From Ornithodoros turicata (lineage: Eukaryota; Arthropoda; Arachnida; Ixodida; Argasidae): 64,000 nucleotides of DNA. Each line of letters opens with the position of its first letter. Within the stretch, counting starts at the first letter, position 1. A model generated the notes under the pieces. It saw nothing but the letters and a program-made list of their open reading frames with translations, was not told the origin of the DNA and did not search any database. The position numbers and the translations under genes are program-made. The stretch lies in the NCBI RefSeq assembly GCF_037126465.1, contig NC_088206.1:71985687-72049686 (forward strand), read 5' to 3'. Positions 53,601 to 64,000 of this stretch are shown here, piece by piece.

Positions 53601-56600
53601 AAGTATCAGGAAGATTCAGACATAAATAAACAAAGCTCCATTGAGAACCTGTTTCTACTGTTGGTGGCAACTAGGTCCCGTGGATTATTATAGGTCTCGT
53701 ATATTGATATCTCAGCGTTAACTAACGAATTGCAACTTTTATTCAAGTGCGGGAAGTAGTTCCTGTGTCATCCGACGGGTGGCGGACGTGGCGTAAATTC
53801 TGTTCGAAATCCGCGCCCCCGAGACGTCTACCTAGCTGTTCAGCCTAGCTGCCTTCTCATAGAGCCAAGTATTGCAACGCACCCATATAGGGCTGTTGTA
53901 GCGAAGTTTCCACAGCACCATTTCGGGCCCCAAGCGGCCACGGATGCAACAGTAGGTACTTTCATCAGCGGGTTCTGCATGGTGTTTCAAGCGGTATGAT
54001 GCCAAGGAAAGCTACAAAACCTGTATGAAACCCACAAACCCACGGAAAAAGCGGTGCGGCTTGCCAAGTGCGAACAACTCGAGACCATTTAAGTATTTGA
54101 AAGTGCCGCCGTCTGCTAAACTACCGCCTGTTGCATATTTCGGGGCACTGATGTTGCTGCTCGCTCGCGCCATCTGGCCCGCAGAAACAGGTGTATTGTT
54201 TCTCTGCATGAAGCTCCCCCCCTCCCCCCGGAAGTATCAGAAAATAAATACCCAATTTTGAGAGGTACGACGTCATAGTGTGCTGCGCAATCTACCAACG
54301 CGTCTGGCAACTTTGCTCCTCCAAGGTCGATTTCTGTCTCGTCACCACAGCTGCTGGCGGTCTTCCAACGTGGGGCGCAGGGCGGAGACCGTGAAGGTGC
54401 GCGCGCTGTTCCTAGGAGACGGAAGCCAGAGGTCCCGATGGCGTCATAATGACATATACTGATATACATCATCATCATCATCTTCGTGGCTACCGCCATT
54501 CTTCCGCGGCTTGCTACGCACGCGCAACTCCCTTCGTCGTAAACTTTGCCGCGCTTTCGGCAAATCACGTGACGATAACGAATAGTACGAACTGCCCCCA
54601 AGCGGCGGCCGCCAAAACTACCACCGTCAGTGCTGGGAGCTTTCGTATGTCCACGTCTCTATCCATAGCAGTGGATCAGATCCCTAACCTACGAGTAGCC
54701 TTGCTTCTTTCTCGCACCTATGCTCTTCCCTTATTCCCAACATACCCTTTCTTAACGTATAATAACACACCGCGTCTCCCATTCCCCTAGAACGAGGGCG
54801 ATAACAGCACTCTGCCAACCGCGTCACGCCCCAAACACAAGTTCACTGACACCTCCTCCGACCCACACCCTTTTTTTTTTCTCTCCCGACCACGTGACAG
54901 CCCACGTGACATCGCAATCAGCCCGTCCGCTAAGCACTATCCCGTGCCTAACTTTCAACAACTCCCTCTTCTCCATTACAATCTCACCGGGCCAAAATAT
55001 GCCCCCCGAGACCAGCGCATACGGACGATATCCAAAGAACTGCACAAACACATCCATAATATGCCTGCAAAGTGGGAAAGATAGCAGTGCTCTCCTCGCA
55101 CGAGCTAGTCAAACATTAGCCGAAAAGCAAGTAAATGGATAGAGTGTGCCTCTAGCAGCACTGTCTCTATCTGTCCCTCGGGATCGGGTGGAGTACTACA
55201 CGCGGCTCATGTTCGTCGTCCGAAGGTGATGATGAAGCTTTTTCTTTCGCGTTTTCTTCTTCTTGTTTTTTTTTTTTTTTTTTTTCGTTGCGTATTTTTA
55301 AGCACATCTGGTTCCCGTTCTGCGAAAGCTCGCGTTTTGGAACGGGAATCAGTTCCCTCTCTTAATGATTTCTGCTTCTTACGTGTCTCTATCTCTTTTC
55401 CCTTTCCCCCTTTTATTACTTCTGAGAGGAACCTAATCGTCCCGTATCGGGACATAAATATGAGAAAGTACGATCTGAGAGCGCATAATGCCAGAATGAT
55501 AAATAGCCAGCGCTCTGCACGTCGAGATTTTTGCTTTCGTGCTTTCGTATTTCTTATATATATTTTTTTTAAATCCAGCTTCTTCTCTTTCTTTTCATGC
55601 CAGGTTTGATTTCTGGTGCGTTCCAGAATATGCGGTGCTTTTCTGAAGCCAGATGAGAGTCATGATTGAGTGAGAGAGAGAGTCATGAGAGAGTGAGTGA
55701 TTGAGACTGACGTCGATAAGGAAGACGTAAGAAGAGTATCGAAGAATATGCACTCTCCCTTTCTTGTGAATGGTGTACACTTTCTCTTTTCCGACTTACT
55801 TTTTGCGCGCGCGCGGGTGTGTGTGTGTGCGCGCGCGCGCCATTATCGTGGTGTTCTCCTCACCCTCGTTCTATTGCTCTCACCTTTTGCGCGCACGTGT
55901 TGCCATCGTAAGTAAATAAGGAAGGGAGAGGAGAAAAGGGAAGTGTTTTTCTTTTTTCTCCTTCTTCTTCTTCTTCTTTGTTTCTGGTACATCCTGGTCC
56001 ATCTGAATCGCGTTTTTGTGTATAACACAAAAAAGGCGATTCAAGGAATGGGCGCCGCCATTAGTGCAGCCACCCCGTGGTAGTCACAGGAACAGTGCAC
56101 GGGTGGACTGCCGTTTGCCGAGTCCCTTCATTTTCCCGTGTGTGTTTTCGACCACGTTCGTGTCCGTTCGTTTTCATGTCGTGCCCGTTCATTTTCTCCC
56201 GCTCGGGAACCGGTGTAGAAAAGATATCGCGTCAGCTAGCATTCCTCGCGTGAAACAAATGTGCATATCGCACGCGGAAGCAAGCAATCTTCTTTTCCCC
56301 TGATTTTTCGAACGTCGGTACGCTACTCAGATGTTTACCCAATGATAATGTTACATTATCGTCAGTCATACTCATTAAAGACGGCGGCCACCAGTATTCA
56401 CCCCAATGGGACGACCGATTTTCGCAGTCCGCCCCTGTTGTGTCGTCGCTGGGAATCAGGTTACGGAGCGCGCGGGGACTGGCGGTTCGAGAGTAACGCG
56501 ACATGGTGCCGCCGCGCAAAGCATGCTGGTGGGCGCCTATCAACCTTATCGGCCTTTTCGGCCTATCTGCCGACGCGTTTTTCCCGCTTCTTGCCCCACC

Positions 56601-56765
56601 ACAGCAAAATATAACCTCAAACCGGTTTTCTCCTGACGTCACATGTTTGTAAACAGAGGGTCGTCTATAGTGTGGTATCGCCAGCATTTACTGTTTGCTT
56701 GAATATGGTACTCGTTACATGGATTGCTGCTCGAAGGGGATCGTTCCTGTTCGGTCGACATTCTA
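53601..56765. other. 3.2 kb without recognised genes
   Basis: A T-run lies at about 55266-55284 and (GC)n/(GT)n at about 55805-55840. Overlapping open frames (for example 54116-54601 minus) lack motifs. At about 56635-56670, TGACGTCACATGTTTGTAAA resembles one end of MITE family D in reverse orientation. Confidence 0.4.
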
Positions 56766-56930
56766 GGCAGGGGCGGATCTAGGATTTTCCTGAGGGGGGG
56801 AGGGGGTGCAAGTGCAGGTGCCACGTGCATGGTGGGATTGGTCCATTGAACCCTATTTTCAAGTCTGAAATTGAGGGGGGGGGGGGGGTCCGGACCCATG
56901 GACCCCCCTTTTTTTTCGTCCTGCTGCACT
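56766..56930. mobile_element. One-ended transposon relic with GGGGCGGATCTAGG start
   Basis: CAGGGGCGGATCTAGGATTT followed by G-rich and GGACCCATGGACCCCCC words resembles a class of DNA transposon ends common in animals (recalled). The mirrored end is not found, so it is a fragment. A G-run lies at about 56875-56888. Confidence 0.35.
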
Positions 56931-58118
56931 TTTTATTGGTACAGGAGAATCTCGGCCACGTACGCTATTCCAGCCATTTCCTTATTCAAATCCTCTATCT
57001 ACTCTATAAAAAAGATAACTTTACCTAGCTCTTAACCAACCACTATACCGAATGATTGCTTTCCCACCACTGATTTTTTAAATATCGGAGAGGTGCGCCT
57101 TTTGGGGCACAATGCATCTGTATTAATGGTCACACACACAAAAAAAGAAGAAGCATACGCGCCGCTCTCTTGCGTAGCCAGACCCTGCGAGACAAGAAAG
57201 ACGAATACTTTGCGTGCCCCTTCAAAATGAGATACAGCCAAACAGGGTTTGGAAGCAATTCGTTTCTCCGTTTGGAGCTGAAGAAATGGCTAAGAAAAAA
57301 TAAAGAAAAAGTAAACTCGCAGGTGCGAGTAAAAAAAAAAGGAAACAAAGCAAATAACCCGCTAAAACGAAAGCACAAAATGTTCAATGAAAACGAAACA
57401 AAAAAAATGGAGGGAAAGGAGGTGACAAATGATAATGACCTCCTCCTGGTGGGCGGTGGCTCCCGCCCGACGTGAGCTGTCGTGAAAGGCCGATTACAGC
57501 CTCACTTTTATGGATCCGAGGTGGGATTCACGCTCGCGTTAAGATTGATAACGAGGCTATATCCACACGGAGGATACCTCAGTATATCTCGTAGGTTCCT
57601 TTTTCATTTTTTTAATTAATTTATTTATTTTTCTGTATTAAACTGAAGATTTGGCAAGCTGGCAGATCCGGCTAATACGAGCTAGTGCCGCAGTCATGCT
57701 GTGCCGAGTGATTGTGTGTTATTATGCCGTTTTTTGAAGTTTATCCCGGTGTAAAAGAAAGAGAGAGAGAATGTGAGGTGGGGTAGAATGATTTGCGTTA
57801 CATGAGAGCTTCGTGGAGCAGTGCCTCCCTGCGGCAGGTGGTTGCGGCCGTGTATGGGCGTGCGGAGCTTACAAAAGACAAAATATCCGCCGCCCGTATT
57901 TGTCAAAGTTGCTCGATTCATCCATCTTTATTTGGGCGAAACGGCCTCTCATTCAGGACGTCGCCGGTTGTGGACCAGCAGGGCCCTCCTTTGCATAGAA
58001 ACTTCGGTGCCCTACACTTCGTTGTCTTCAAACTGGCGCCAAACACACTGTCAAAGGGGGGATGACGTTCAATAAATAAATCTAAGAAAAAGAGTGAGGT
58101 CTACCTGCTCAGCCAATT
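56931..58118. other. No feature recognised
   Basis: Open frames on both strands without motifs. Confidence 0.4.
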
Positions 58119-58271
58119 CCCAAGCAGCAAAATGTACTGAAAGTCGGGTGCAATAGGGGTGGACGGGTAGGTGGAAGGCCTTGAACAGACTCGTGAAACT
58201 AAGGAACATCGATAAGACACATACCGTCCACCCCTATTGCACTCGACTTTCAGTACATTGTGCTGCTGGGG
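58119..58271. mobile_element. MITE family P, copy 3 (153 bp)
   Basis: It starts CCCAAGCAGCAAAATGTACT and ends GTACATTGTGCTGCTGGGG. It has the same length and interior as 18557-18709 and 24321-24473. Confidence 0.9.
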
Positions 58272-58732
58272 AAGCCGGCAAGTTTCACCCTTGAAAAAAA
58301 AAGGAAAAGGGGAAGAAAGAAAGAGAAGTTAAGACACTGTCAAAGCTGTGGCTTACGGGTACAGATAGGCCGAGGCCAGATGGAGCCGAGGCGAGCTCCA
58401 TCTAGGGACAAACACAACGTATAGAGCCTCCCAGAGCCTGAGGGACAAAGTGGCTTTTCGTGAATTATTTAGACTGCAGCCGAGGGTTTTCCTTACGTTA
58501 GGTTCGCAGCACAATTTTTTGTGCAAACGGGCTTAGCAGACATCCTTATCTCATCTTCCTAAGTAACATTTCTCTGAAACAATATACCTACGCCATCACA
58601 TATTATGCGAGTGAGGTAAGAATCAAATGGACGGAGCACAGACACGCACACATAACAGCAGGTGACGCATACCGGCATACGACGCCTATAGGTCTCTTTT
58701 CAGAAAAATGAGCGCTCTTCGGCGCATTTTTG
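58272..58732. other. No feature recognised
   Basis: A short inverted pair around AGATGGAGC / GCTCCATCT (58379-58404) is the only structure noted. Confidence 0.4.
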
Positions 58733-58739
58733 GCCATGT

Positions 58740-58791
58740 TAGAGTGTACTAGAAGAGGTAGGAAAAAGTGTACCTCTTCTAGTACACTCTA
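58740..58791. mobile_element. 52-bp fully palindromic mini-element with 7-bp flanking repeat
   Basis: Arms TAGAGTGTACTAGAAGAGGT (extending one base further) at 58740-58760 and their exact mirror at 58771-58791 enclose a 10-base spacer (58761-58770). GCCATGT lies immediately outside both ends (58733-58739 and 58792-58798). The TAGAGTG end and the 7-8 bp duplication are hAT-like. Confidence 0.75.
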
Positions 58792-58798
58792 GCCATGT

Positions 58799-59284
58799 GG
58801 ATCATGTCGGGAACCCGCGGAAATCGAAGCGCTTTTTACAGCATGACATTGCGTGACGTTAGGGTACACGCTGATCTCTACCGGCTTGACCGCTTGCTGT
58901 CTGCGCAGATCCCCGATTTCCCTCTCTCCCCTATTGTTCGTGTCATTAATCCCCCTCCCGAAATAAGGAGGTAGCAGCTGAAGGTTAGCCGGTTTCTTCT
59001 GCGAACACCCACGCGGAGTACAATGCCCGTTTATCAGTACCCCCTTTTTTTTATTTGGTGCCTCGCGAGACACCTCGTCACGTGGTTTCCACAAGCTTTT
59101 GAATTGAACGATGAATTTAATTGAATTTATTTCCTTTTTGGGTGGGAGAGAGAGAGAGCAAAAAGCCACAGGCTTGGGCTCCTCTTCCTGCTTGCAGTAC
59201 AGCGGCATTCACAAAAAAAATGTTTAACACCATGCTGTACAAGCAAGATAGATTATTCGATTAGATTATTAGATGATTAGATTA
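58799..59284. other. No feature recognised
   Basis: A (GA)n patch lies at about 59147-59157. Nothing else is recognised. Confidence 0.4.
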
Positions 59285-59500
59285 TTAGGGTGGTGGGTTC
59301 GAATCCTACCACCGGATGCGCTGCATGTCTAAGGTTTTTCGGCAGACCTTCCTGACGGATGTCGGCACAGTTCCCCCTGAAGCAGGCCCAGGACGCACAC
59401 TAAACCCCCCCGTCTCCCGCTCCTTCCTGCTGTCCTCTCACCATATGTTAACGTCTGTACGCCTCTCATAGCCACAGTTGCTTCGTGGCGCTAAAGCAAA
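59285..59500 (+). mobile_element. SINE-A, plus strand, lacking the A-box
   Basis: It starts just before the B-box GGGTTCGAATCC (59295-59306). It continues with the core GTCGGCACAGTTCCCCCTGA, a CGCTCCTTCCTGC box and the 3' end GTTGCTTCGTGGCGCTAA with an A-rich tail. The upstream half of the tRNA head is missing, and the adjacent sequence consists of GATTATTA words. Confidence 0.8.
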
Positions 59501-60553
59501 AACCAAATCAAAATGTACCCTTATTCTTCGATCCTTAAATCTAAGTTTCTCGTCCCAGACAGAAAATAACCTTTTAATCTCCAGTCCGCTCTCGTGAATC
59601 ACTTTTAATTAACTGGCTTCCAGGTAGAGAGAGAGCCATATCAGCCTAATAAAAGTAAAATGGTCCGTCTTTTTCTTTCTTTCTTTCTTTTTTTCGCTCA
59701 CAGCCCGCTGCCCGTTTATTGGGCTGAGGGATTTAGTTAATTTGGGAAGACTGTAATTGGATTATAGAAATATTGCCCGTTCACTTCCAGATCTTTCGAG
59801 AGCGGCTGCAGCTGATTGGCTACTTCCTTATGCTGCCTCCCCCCCCCTTTTTTTTTTCATTTCGAGCATTTATCTTTGTATCATTTTCTGTATCGCTGAT
59901 CTTTGGGTGAGTGAAAGGCCTCGAGGTTCGATCGTTTTTTTTATTCTTTTATTTTTTTCGCATATGCGAAAGGTATCGAATGGGATCACGGAAGGATCAA
60001 ATGTCGTTCCCTTGTACGGAAGGATCCGGCTGGATATAGGGAATCGGGGGGGGCGCTTATTAGCCAGTTGTAGTATAGATAGGAAGATATTCACGGTAGC
60101 AGTTCCGAAAAGATGATAAACCAATCGCGCTGTTTCTTGGAAGCGGGATAACTTACTTTATCGTATCGTTTTCATTCAATGGGCCACTCGCCGCGCTACG
60201 TCACATATCACGTGATTAGGAAAGAGTGGACCGTTGGCAAAACAAGTGCACGTTGCTGTTGCCGTCGTGCAGTAACGTGGCGTGGGGGGGCGTAGGGGCT
60301 TACGCCGCGGGCGCAAGATTTTTTTGGGCGCAAATTATCGACACAGAGAAAAAATAGTTCGAAATAAAAACGGTGAAACTGTTTATCACTTGAAAAAAAT
60401 CTCAATTTTTTAACACTGGGCGCTGTTGGGACGATCTTGTGGGCGCCTCAAGGACGGAGGCGATTGAAGCGCGGTTCGATATACCACGCCGGTGTAAAAT
60501 TGCATCCTGTGTGCTTCGACAGTGGACTGTGTGCGTTGAAACAGCAGCGCATA
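59501..60553. other. No feature recognised
   Basis: T-rich stretches lie near 59670-59693 and 59837-59860. GGGCGCAA/GGGCGC words near 60300-60450 may mark another relic, but no ends pair. Confidence 0.4.
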
Positions 60554-60555
60554 TA

Positions 60556-60728
60556 CAGTGAACCCTCGTTATTATGACCATGGTCGTTCCCGAAAATTTT
60601 GGTCATAATGCCGAATTGTCATATTAACGGGGGGCATCTGCAGAGGTTTCACAGCATTGTTCCCCAAGAGTATGGTCGTATAGCGCGTATGTCAGATTAT
60701 CGGGGGTCATATTAACGAGGGTTCACTG
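60556..60728. mobile_element. pogo/Tigger-like MITE (173 bp), TA-flanked
   Basis: CAGTGAACCCTCGTTATTAT and TCATATTAACGAGGGTTCACTG are inverted, with TA at 60554-60555 and 60729-60730. The right half (GTCAGATTATCGGGGGTCAT) matches the element at 18818-19090. The left half lacks the inner arm present there. Confidence 0.88.
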
Positions 60729-60730
60729 TA

Positions 60731-61118
60731 TTCTCAAAGTGAAGCAATCGAAGCGCAAAGTCCGTGAAGCACTTTCTACTGGATGGGGGAGCTATAGGGG
60801 CAGCTATAGTACCCGATGCATTCTTGTTTGGGGGCACGGTACTCGTTTCGCAACGGGATCCCACGCTATGCCCCTGCCGTCGTGTAACGTCGTGGCTTTC
60901 GCGTTTCGTCAGCGTAGTATTATCTGCCTCGAACATCCAGTTTTCCAACGTATCGCCTTCGTCGCGATGGAGCATCCACCATAAGAAACAACGCGTGTGA
61001 TCGGCGGCTGCCAACACACACGCGGTTTTCTTTTGCCAACGACGGGTGGCGATATCTGGCGGACATACATGCTACGACGTAGTTTTGTTCGCAAACAGCC
61101 GGTCGTCCATTCTTCCGA
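60731..61118. other. No feature recognised
   Basis: Overlapping short frames on both strands, no motif. Confidence 0.4.
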
Positions 61119-61120
61119 TA

Positions 61121-61304
61121 CAGTCAAACACCTTTATAGCGAACACCTTTTTAACGAAAATACCACTACAGCAAATTGTTTTTGCGGTCCCACTGGAGCC
61201 TATAGGTCCAATAATGGACATCCTTTTTAACGCAAATTCCTTTACTGCGATTTTTTTTTTTTTTTTTGCTGTCCCCTGAGCTTCGTTGTAAAGGAGTTTG
61301 ACTG
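61121..61304. mobile_element. pogo/Tigger-like MITE (184 bp), TA-flanked
   Basis: CAGTCAAACACCTTTATAGC and the right end (TTGTAAAGGAGTTTGACTG) are inverted, with TA at 61119-61120 and 61305-61306. CAGTCAAAC(T)CCTTTA-type ends fit pogo/Tigger relatives. The family is distinct from that at 60556, only about 390 bp away. Confidence 0.85.
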
Positions 61305-61306
61305 TA

Positions 61307-61746
61307 TACTAAAACTCGCTATTTATTCGTAAGTATACACTCTTTAAAAGCAAAACATCATCACACGTTGCACGTTCAGAAACCAAACGACATAGAGAAT
61401 GATGTAAAAGAGTATGATCTGTGAAACGTGGAGGAGGGGATATTGTAAAAGGCCCCCTCCGTGGTACATACCGTGCCTTTATAGTCTTTACATATTATGC
61501 CGCGTTAAAACATAGGTGTCCTCCGCTATACTTTGGAACTGTTTCTCCACATGACACAAAGTTATTTAAATTTACGTTAAAAACTCATCAAATTAGAGCG
61601 GTGTCTTCGTTTCACAGCCTCCGATAGAAATCCTCGTTCTTCTGTTGTGTGCATTGTCATTTTACTATCTCATGCAGTCCCCGTCGGCATTGGGGTAGTG
61701 GGCCAGAACTCAGGTAGCGAATTTTCCCCATACATCATCGTCAATG
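61307..61746. other. No feature recognised
   Basis: A 68-codon frame at 61421-61627 has no recognised motif. TCGGCATTGGGGTAGTGGGCC at about 61684 reads like a LINE 3' UTR, but no tail follows. Confidence 0.35.
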
Positions 61747-61748
61747 TA

Positions 61749-62040
61749 TAGACCTCTCCCTGTTTGTAAACAAATGACGTCATAGTGTTCGACAGCGCCA
61801 CCAATTTGGTAGAGTTGAACTACGCTGGAAGGTAGGGGCGAACAAGGTCGTGCCCGAAAGCCACGGTCTTAAGGGGATTACGATGGTCTCTGAAGAGGAC
61901 GCGACCTTCGGTCCTACTTTTCTTTCAATAGGAGGCAGTGAACAAGCGCCCATTCGTGGAACCCAGCCTTATCCTTCAGGTTTGTTTCGGTTTCAGTTTG
62001 TCTACCAACGTCATGATGACGTTTCTCGGGTAGAGGTCTA
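61749..62040 (+). mobile_element. MITE family D, copy 2 (292 bp)
   Basis: TAGACCTCTCCCTG and CGGGTAGAGGTCTA form the inverted ends. It is colinear with 23991-24282, the same length and in the same orientation, with scattered substitutions. Confidence 0.85.
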
Positions 62041-62209
62041 TTTGTTGTCGTCGTTGTTGTTGTTGCTCACTGACAAGAAATAATATTGATACTAGAAAAA
62101 GATTATCATTGGACGTCCTATCGCGTACAGAGGACCGCTGTGCTCACTAGACGATTATTATTTATTAAGAATTCACGCTTCCCAACCGCGACACTATATC
62201 ATGACCGTA

Positions 62210-62460
62210 AAACGATGTCATGAAAGGCAATCTGGCGCGCACTGGGTCTTCCGCGCCGAGCCTGTGAGGTGACCGGGTTCGAATCCCGGCACAGGCTGAG
62301 TCCTTTCGCTAGGTTTTCCTGAGAAGACAAATGTTGGCACAGGGCCCTACGAAGTTGACCCAGGATGCACAATCTCCCCGGTACAACATGGCGCAACATC
62401 GGCCCATGAAGAACACGCCCCCACAAACTAACGGGTCTCTCTTCTTTGTGATATTGAAGG
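62210..62460 (+). mobile_element. tRNA-derived SINE (SINE-B), plus strand
   Basis: The B-box GGGTTCGAATCC lies at 62275-62286, preceded by a tRNA-like head (CACTGGGTCTTCCGCGCCGA). The body contains GGTTTTCCTGAGAAGAC, ATGTTGGCACAGGGCCC, GAAGTTGACCCAGGATGCAC and ATCTCCCCGG, diverged counterparts of the SINE-A core. It is in the same family as 1441-1649. The 3' end is not sharply defined. Confidence 0.7.
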
Positions 62461-62824
62461 GAAAAAAATATGTGCACTTTTGCGAGTTGAAAATTCGTAA
62501 ATAAACGAAAAACATGAGCTGACGTGGTTCGAAGATAAAAAAAGAAAAAGAAAAGAAAAGCGAGAGGGAGGGAGACCGAGAGATAGGGGAAAAAAAACTG
62601 GAGCACCTCCCAATTTCAGCAGAGAATCCCTGTTCCCTCTTCGGCGCTCTTTCTTTCTTTCTTTTTTTTTTCCTCTCCCACCGAAACCTTAATTTTGAGA
62701 AGCTGAAATATTCATTCTCTGGAGTCGCTCAAAACCCGGGATGACGCCTTTCATTCATTTCCCATTTCCCCTGGTAGTAGGAAAACCTCCGCTTCCCGTT
62801 TTCATTTATTTGTGCTACCTTTTT
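62461..62824. other. No feature recognised
   Basis: Purine-rich and T-rich low-complexity stretches only. Confidence 0.4.
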
Positions 62825-63270
62825 CCGTGTGTTCGCGTGCGCGACATTCCCCAGAATACTCCAGCGGAAGATGCGAAAAGCGTCATGACTTTCTGCTGTC
62901 ACGTGAGCACTAGCGCTCAACGTCGTGTCTTCACGTACACTGCTAACCGTGGGGAAATATCCTGCTGCACAGCCACAAGATATTCCGTAGCAGACGACAG
63001 GAAAACACGCTGACGGTGTCGTCTGCTAAGTGTCGTCTGCTAAGTGCGCAGTACACGTACCGTGTGAATGCTGAACATGACACGGGACGAAACTTCGGCT
63101 CTGTGAGCCGTGTTTCTGCCTTTTCTTCCACTAGAATATTCCGTCCCCCCTGTCCCCCACTCCTTCCTGCTGTGTACCCCGCTCATAGTCACTGTTGCTT
63201 CGCGGCGCTAACACGGAATTAAAAAAAAAAGAATATTCCGTGAGGATATCGCTCGCGTGTGAGTACACGG
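62825..63270. mobile_element. Palindromic DNA transposon, copy 2, opposite orientation, SINE-split
   Basis: CCGTGTGTTCGCGTGCGCGA and the mirrored right end (GTGTGAGTACACGG) match the element at 3520-3974 in reverse order. TAGCAGACGACAGG and GTGTCGTCTGCTAAG words occur inside. Removing the SINE insert leaves about 350 bp. The 3-bp flanks (TTT and ATT) do not match, unlike copy 1. Confidence 0.8.
63145..63229 (+). mobile_element. SINE-A, 5'-truncated, nested, 12-bp target duplication
   Basis: An 85-bp insert (CCCCTGTCCCCCACTCCTTC ... GCTTCGCGGCGCTAACAC, A-tail) is flanked exactly by AGAATATTCCGT (63133-63144 and 63230-63241). It lies inside the transposon copy; the copy at 3520 is uninterrupted at the matching point (GGAATATTCTAGT, about 3551-3563). 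Confidence 0.93.
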
Positions 63271-63814
63271 ATTATGTAATCGGTTTGCAGGTTGTACTTG
63301 GAGGAAGAGAATAAGAGGAAATGCCACGAGAAAAAGAGAAAAAAAAAAGAAAGTAAAAGAGTTTGAGCTCGCAATATATCCATATCTTACTCTGGAGAAA
63401 AACAGGGACGTAACCGAAGTAAATAATCAAATTGGTAGAATTAAACAACGTCTCTCCATCTACATTCGACTCTCTTTGTGATGAGGCTTTCAATCGATGA
63501 AGCCATCACCCTCACAGGAGGACCTGACGCCGCACGTGACCCTCTGACGTCACTTCCTCCAACGTCGCCTATACCTACGTACTGCTGATGAGGTCTCAAT
63601 GAAGCTGAAACAGCTTTCCCGTGCCGTTATAGCGATATCTGAGATACAGTAAAATCCTATATGTTAAATCGGTTTTGCGGATCACCCCCAAGTTATATTT
63701 AGGGTCATTGGTTTATCAATATCGATGTATCACGTGCATGATGACATACAGAGAGAGAGAGGATACAGTGTCAATGGTAGAAGTGCAAGGGGTGCAGGCG
63801 AGATCGTACATTGT
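63271..63814. other. No gene; possible MITE end
   Basis: TACAGTAAAATCCTATATGTT at about 63653 resembles the CTGTAAAATCC end at 35157, but no partner end is found. Confidence 0.35.
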
Positions 63815-63920
63815 AAAAACGACGATAAAACCTGAGACACTGCTAAGACACTTTCCTGAGACTGAGACACTTCCTTGTTGTCTTTTTCTGTTCCGTGTCT
63901 CAGGTTTTATCGTCGTTTTT
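63815..63920. repeat. Inverted repeat with perfect 26-bp arms
   Basis: AAAAACGACGATAAAACCTG (continuing AGACAC) at 63815-63840 is mirrored exactly at 63895-63920. The 54-bp spacer holds three further GAGAC/GACAC words. A T/CT-rich run follows. It is probably a small MITE. Confidence 0.8.
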
Positions 63921-64000
63921 TTTTCTCTCTCTCTCTTTTTCTTTTTTTTTTTTTTTTGATACAGTCTCAAAAGTGCATACGCTATAACCAAAGTGAATAA

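Noticed and set aside
54116..54601. 161-codon minus-strand frame and other frames over 130 codons (25020-25502, 40403-40846, 42130-42609)
   Set aside because: No motifs are recognised, composition is biased or interrupted by simple repeats, and the frames overlap others in different phases.

Overview
The window looks like animal nuclear DNA, most probably from an arthropod and plausibly a tick. It is dense in tRNA-derived SINEs, truncated non-LTR retrotransposon (LINE) 3' ends, hAT-like and TA-flanked DNA transposon relics, and (ATT)n/(CT)n/(CA)n microsatellites. It has no bacterial-type gene packing, operons, ribosome binding sites or long open frames. The tick assignment rests on a general impression of the SINE body (3' end reading GCTTCGCGGCGCTAACAC) and is not proven. 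I found no protein-coding exon, rRNA or functional tRNA gene that I can support. The only recognisable protein remnants are three broken C-terminal pieces of LINE reverse transcriptases (about 11768-12001, 14030-14260 and 46611-46736). The window is best read as intergenic or long-intron DNA that has accumulated transposons.

Layout. 0-9 kb: a 312-bp palindromic TA-flanked MITE (25-336), two SINEs, a TAA-flanked palindromic element (3520-3974) and a 772-bp hAT relic with a perfect 8-bp target duplication (4880-5651). 11.4-12.5 kb: a chain of three LINE 3' ends, each separated from the next by (ATT)n. 12.7-19.8 kb: SINEs, a broken LINE C-terminus, a second hAT relic (15586-16081) and several MITEs. 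21.5-34 kb: scattered MITEs, two target-duplicated SINEs and a third hAT relic (32151-32877). 35-37.4 kb: a palindromic 877-bp element nested in another MITE, then two abutting fold-back elements. 37.4-42.6 kb: nothing recognised. 42.6-50.7 kb: MITEs, one of which abuts another at TTAA, further LINE tails nested in (ATT)n, one of which carries a full-length SINE, a local duplication, and an inverted pair of tRNA-like repeats. 51-64 kb: pogo/Tigger-like palindromes, further copies of families seen earlier, a 52-bp fully palindromic mini-element, and a second copy of the 3.5-kb element carrying a SINE.

The most interesting signal concerns one LINE family, recognised by a double hairpin followed by TTAGGCGG near its 3' end. 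All four copies in the window (11768-12130, 12182-12436, 46606-47258, and 47868-47962 on the minus strand) sit inside (ATT)n tracts that appear to be the 3' tails of other LINEs. In every case the tract reads (ATT)n on the element's own sense strand. The hairpins differ in sequence but keep their pairing by compensatory changes. This suggests a non-LTR retrotransposon that uses the microsatellite tails of other retrotransposons as landing sites, together with a structured 3' recognition element. Elements are named here for convenience only (SINE-A/B/C, H-LINE, MITE families P, Q, D, A). Similarities were judged by eye, with no database search.
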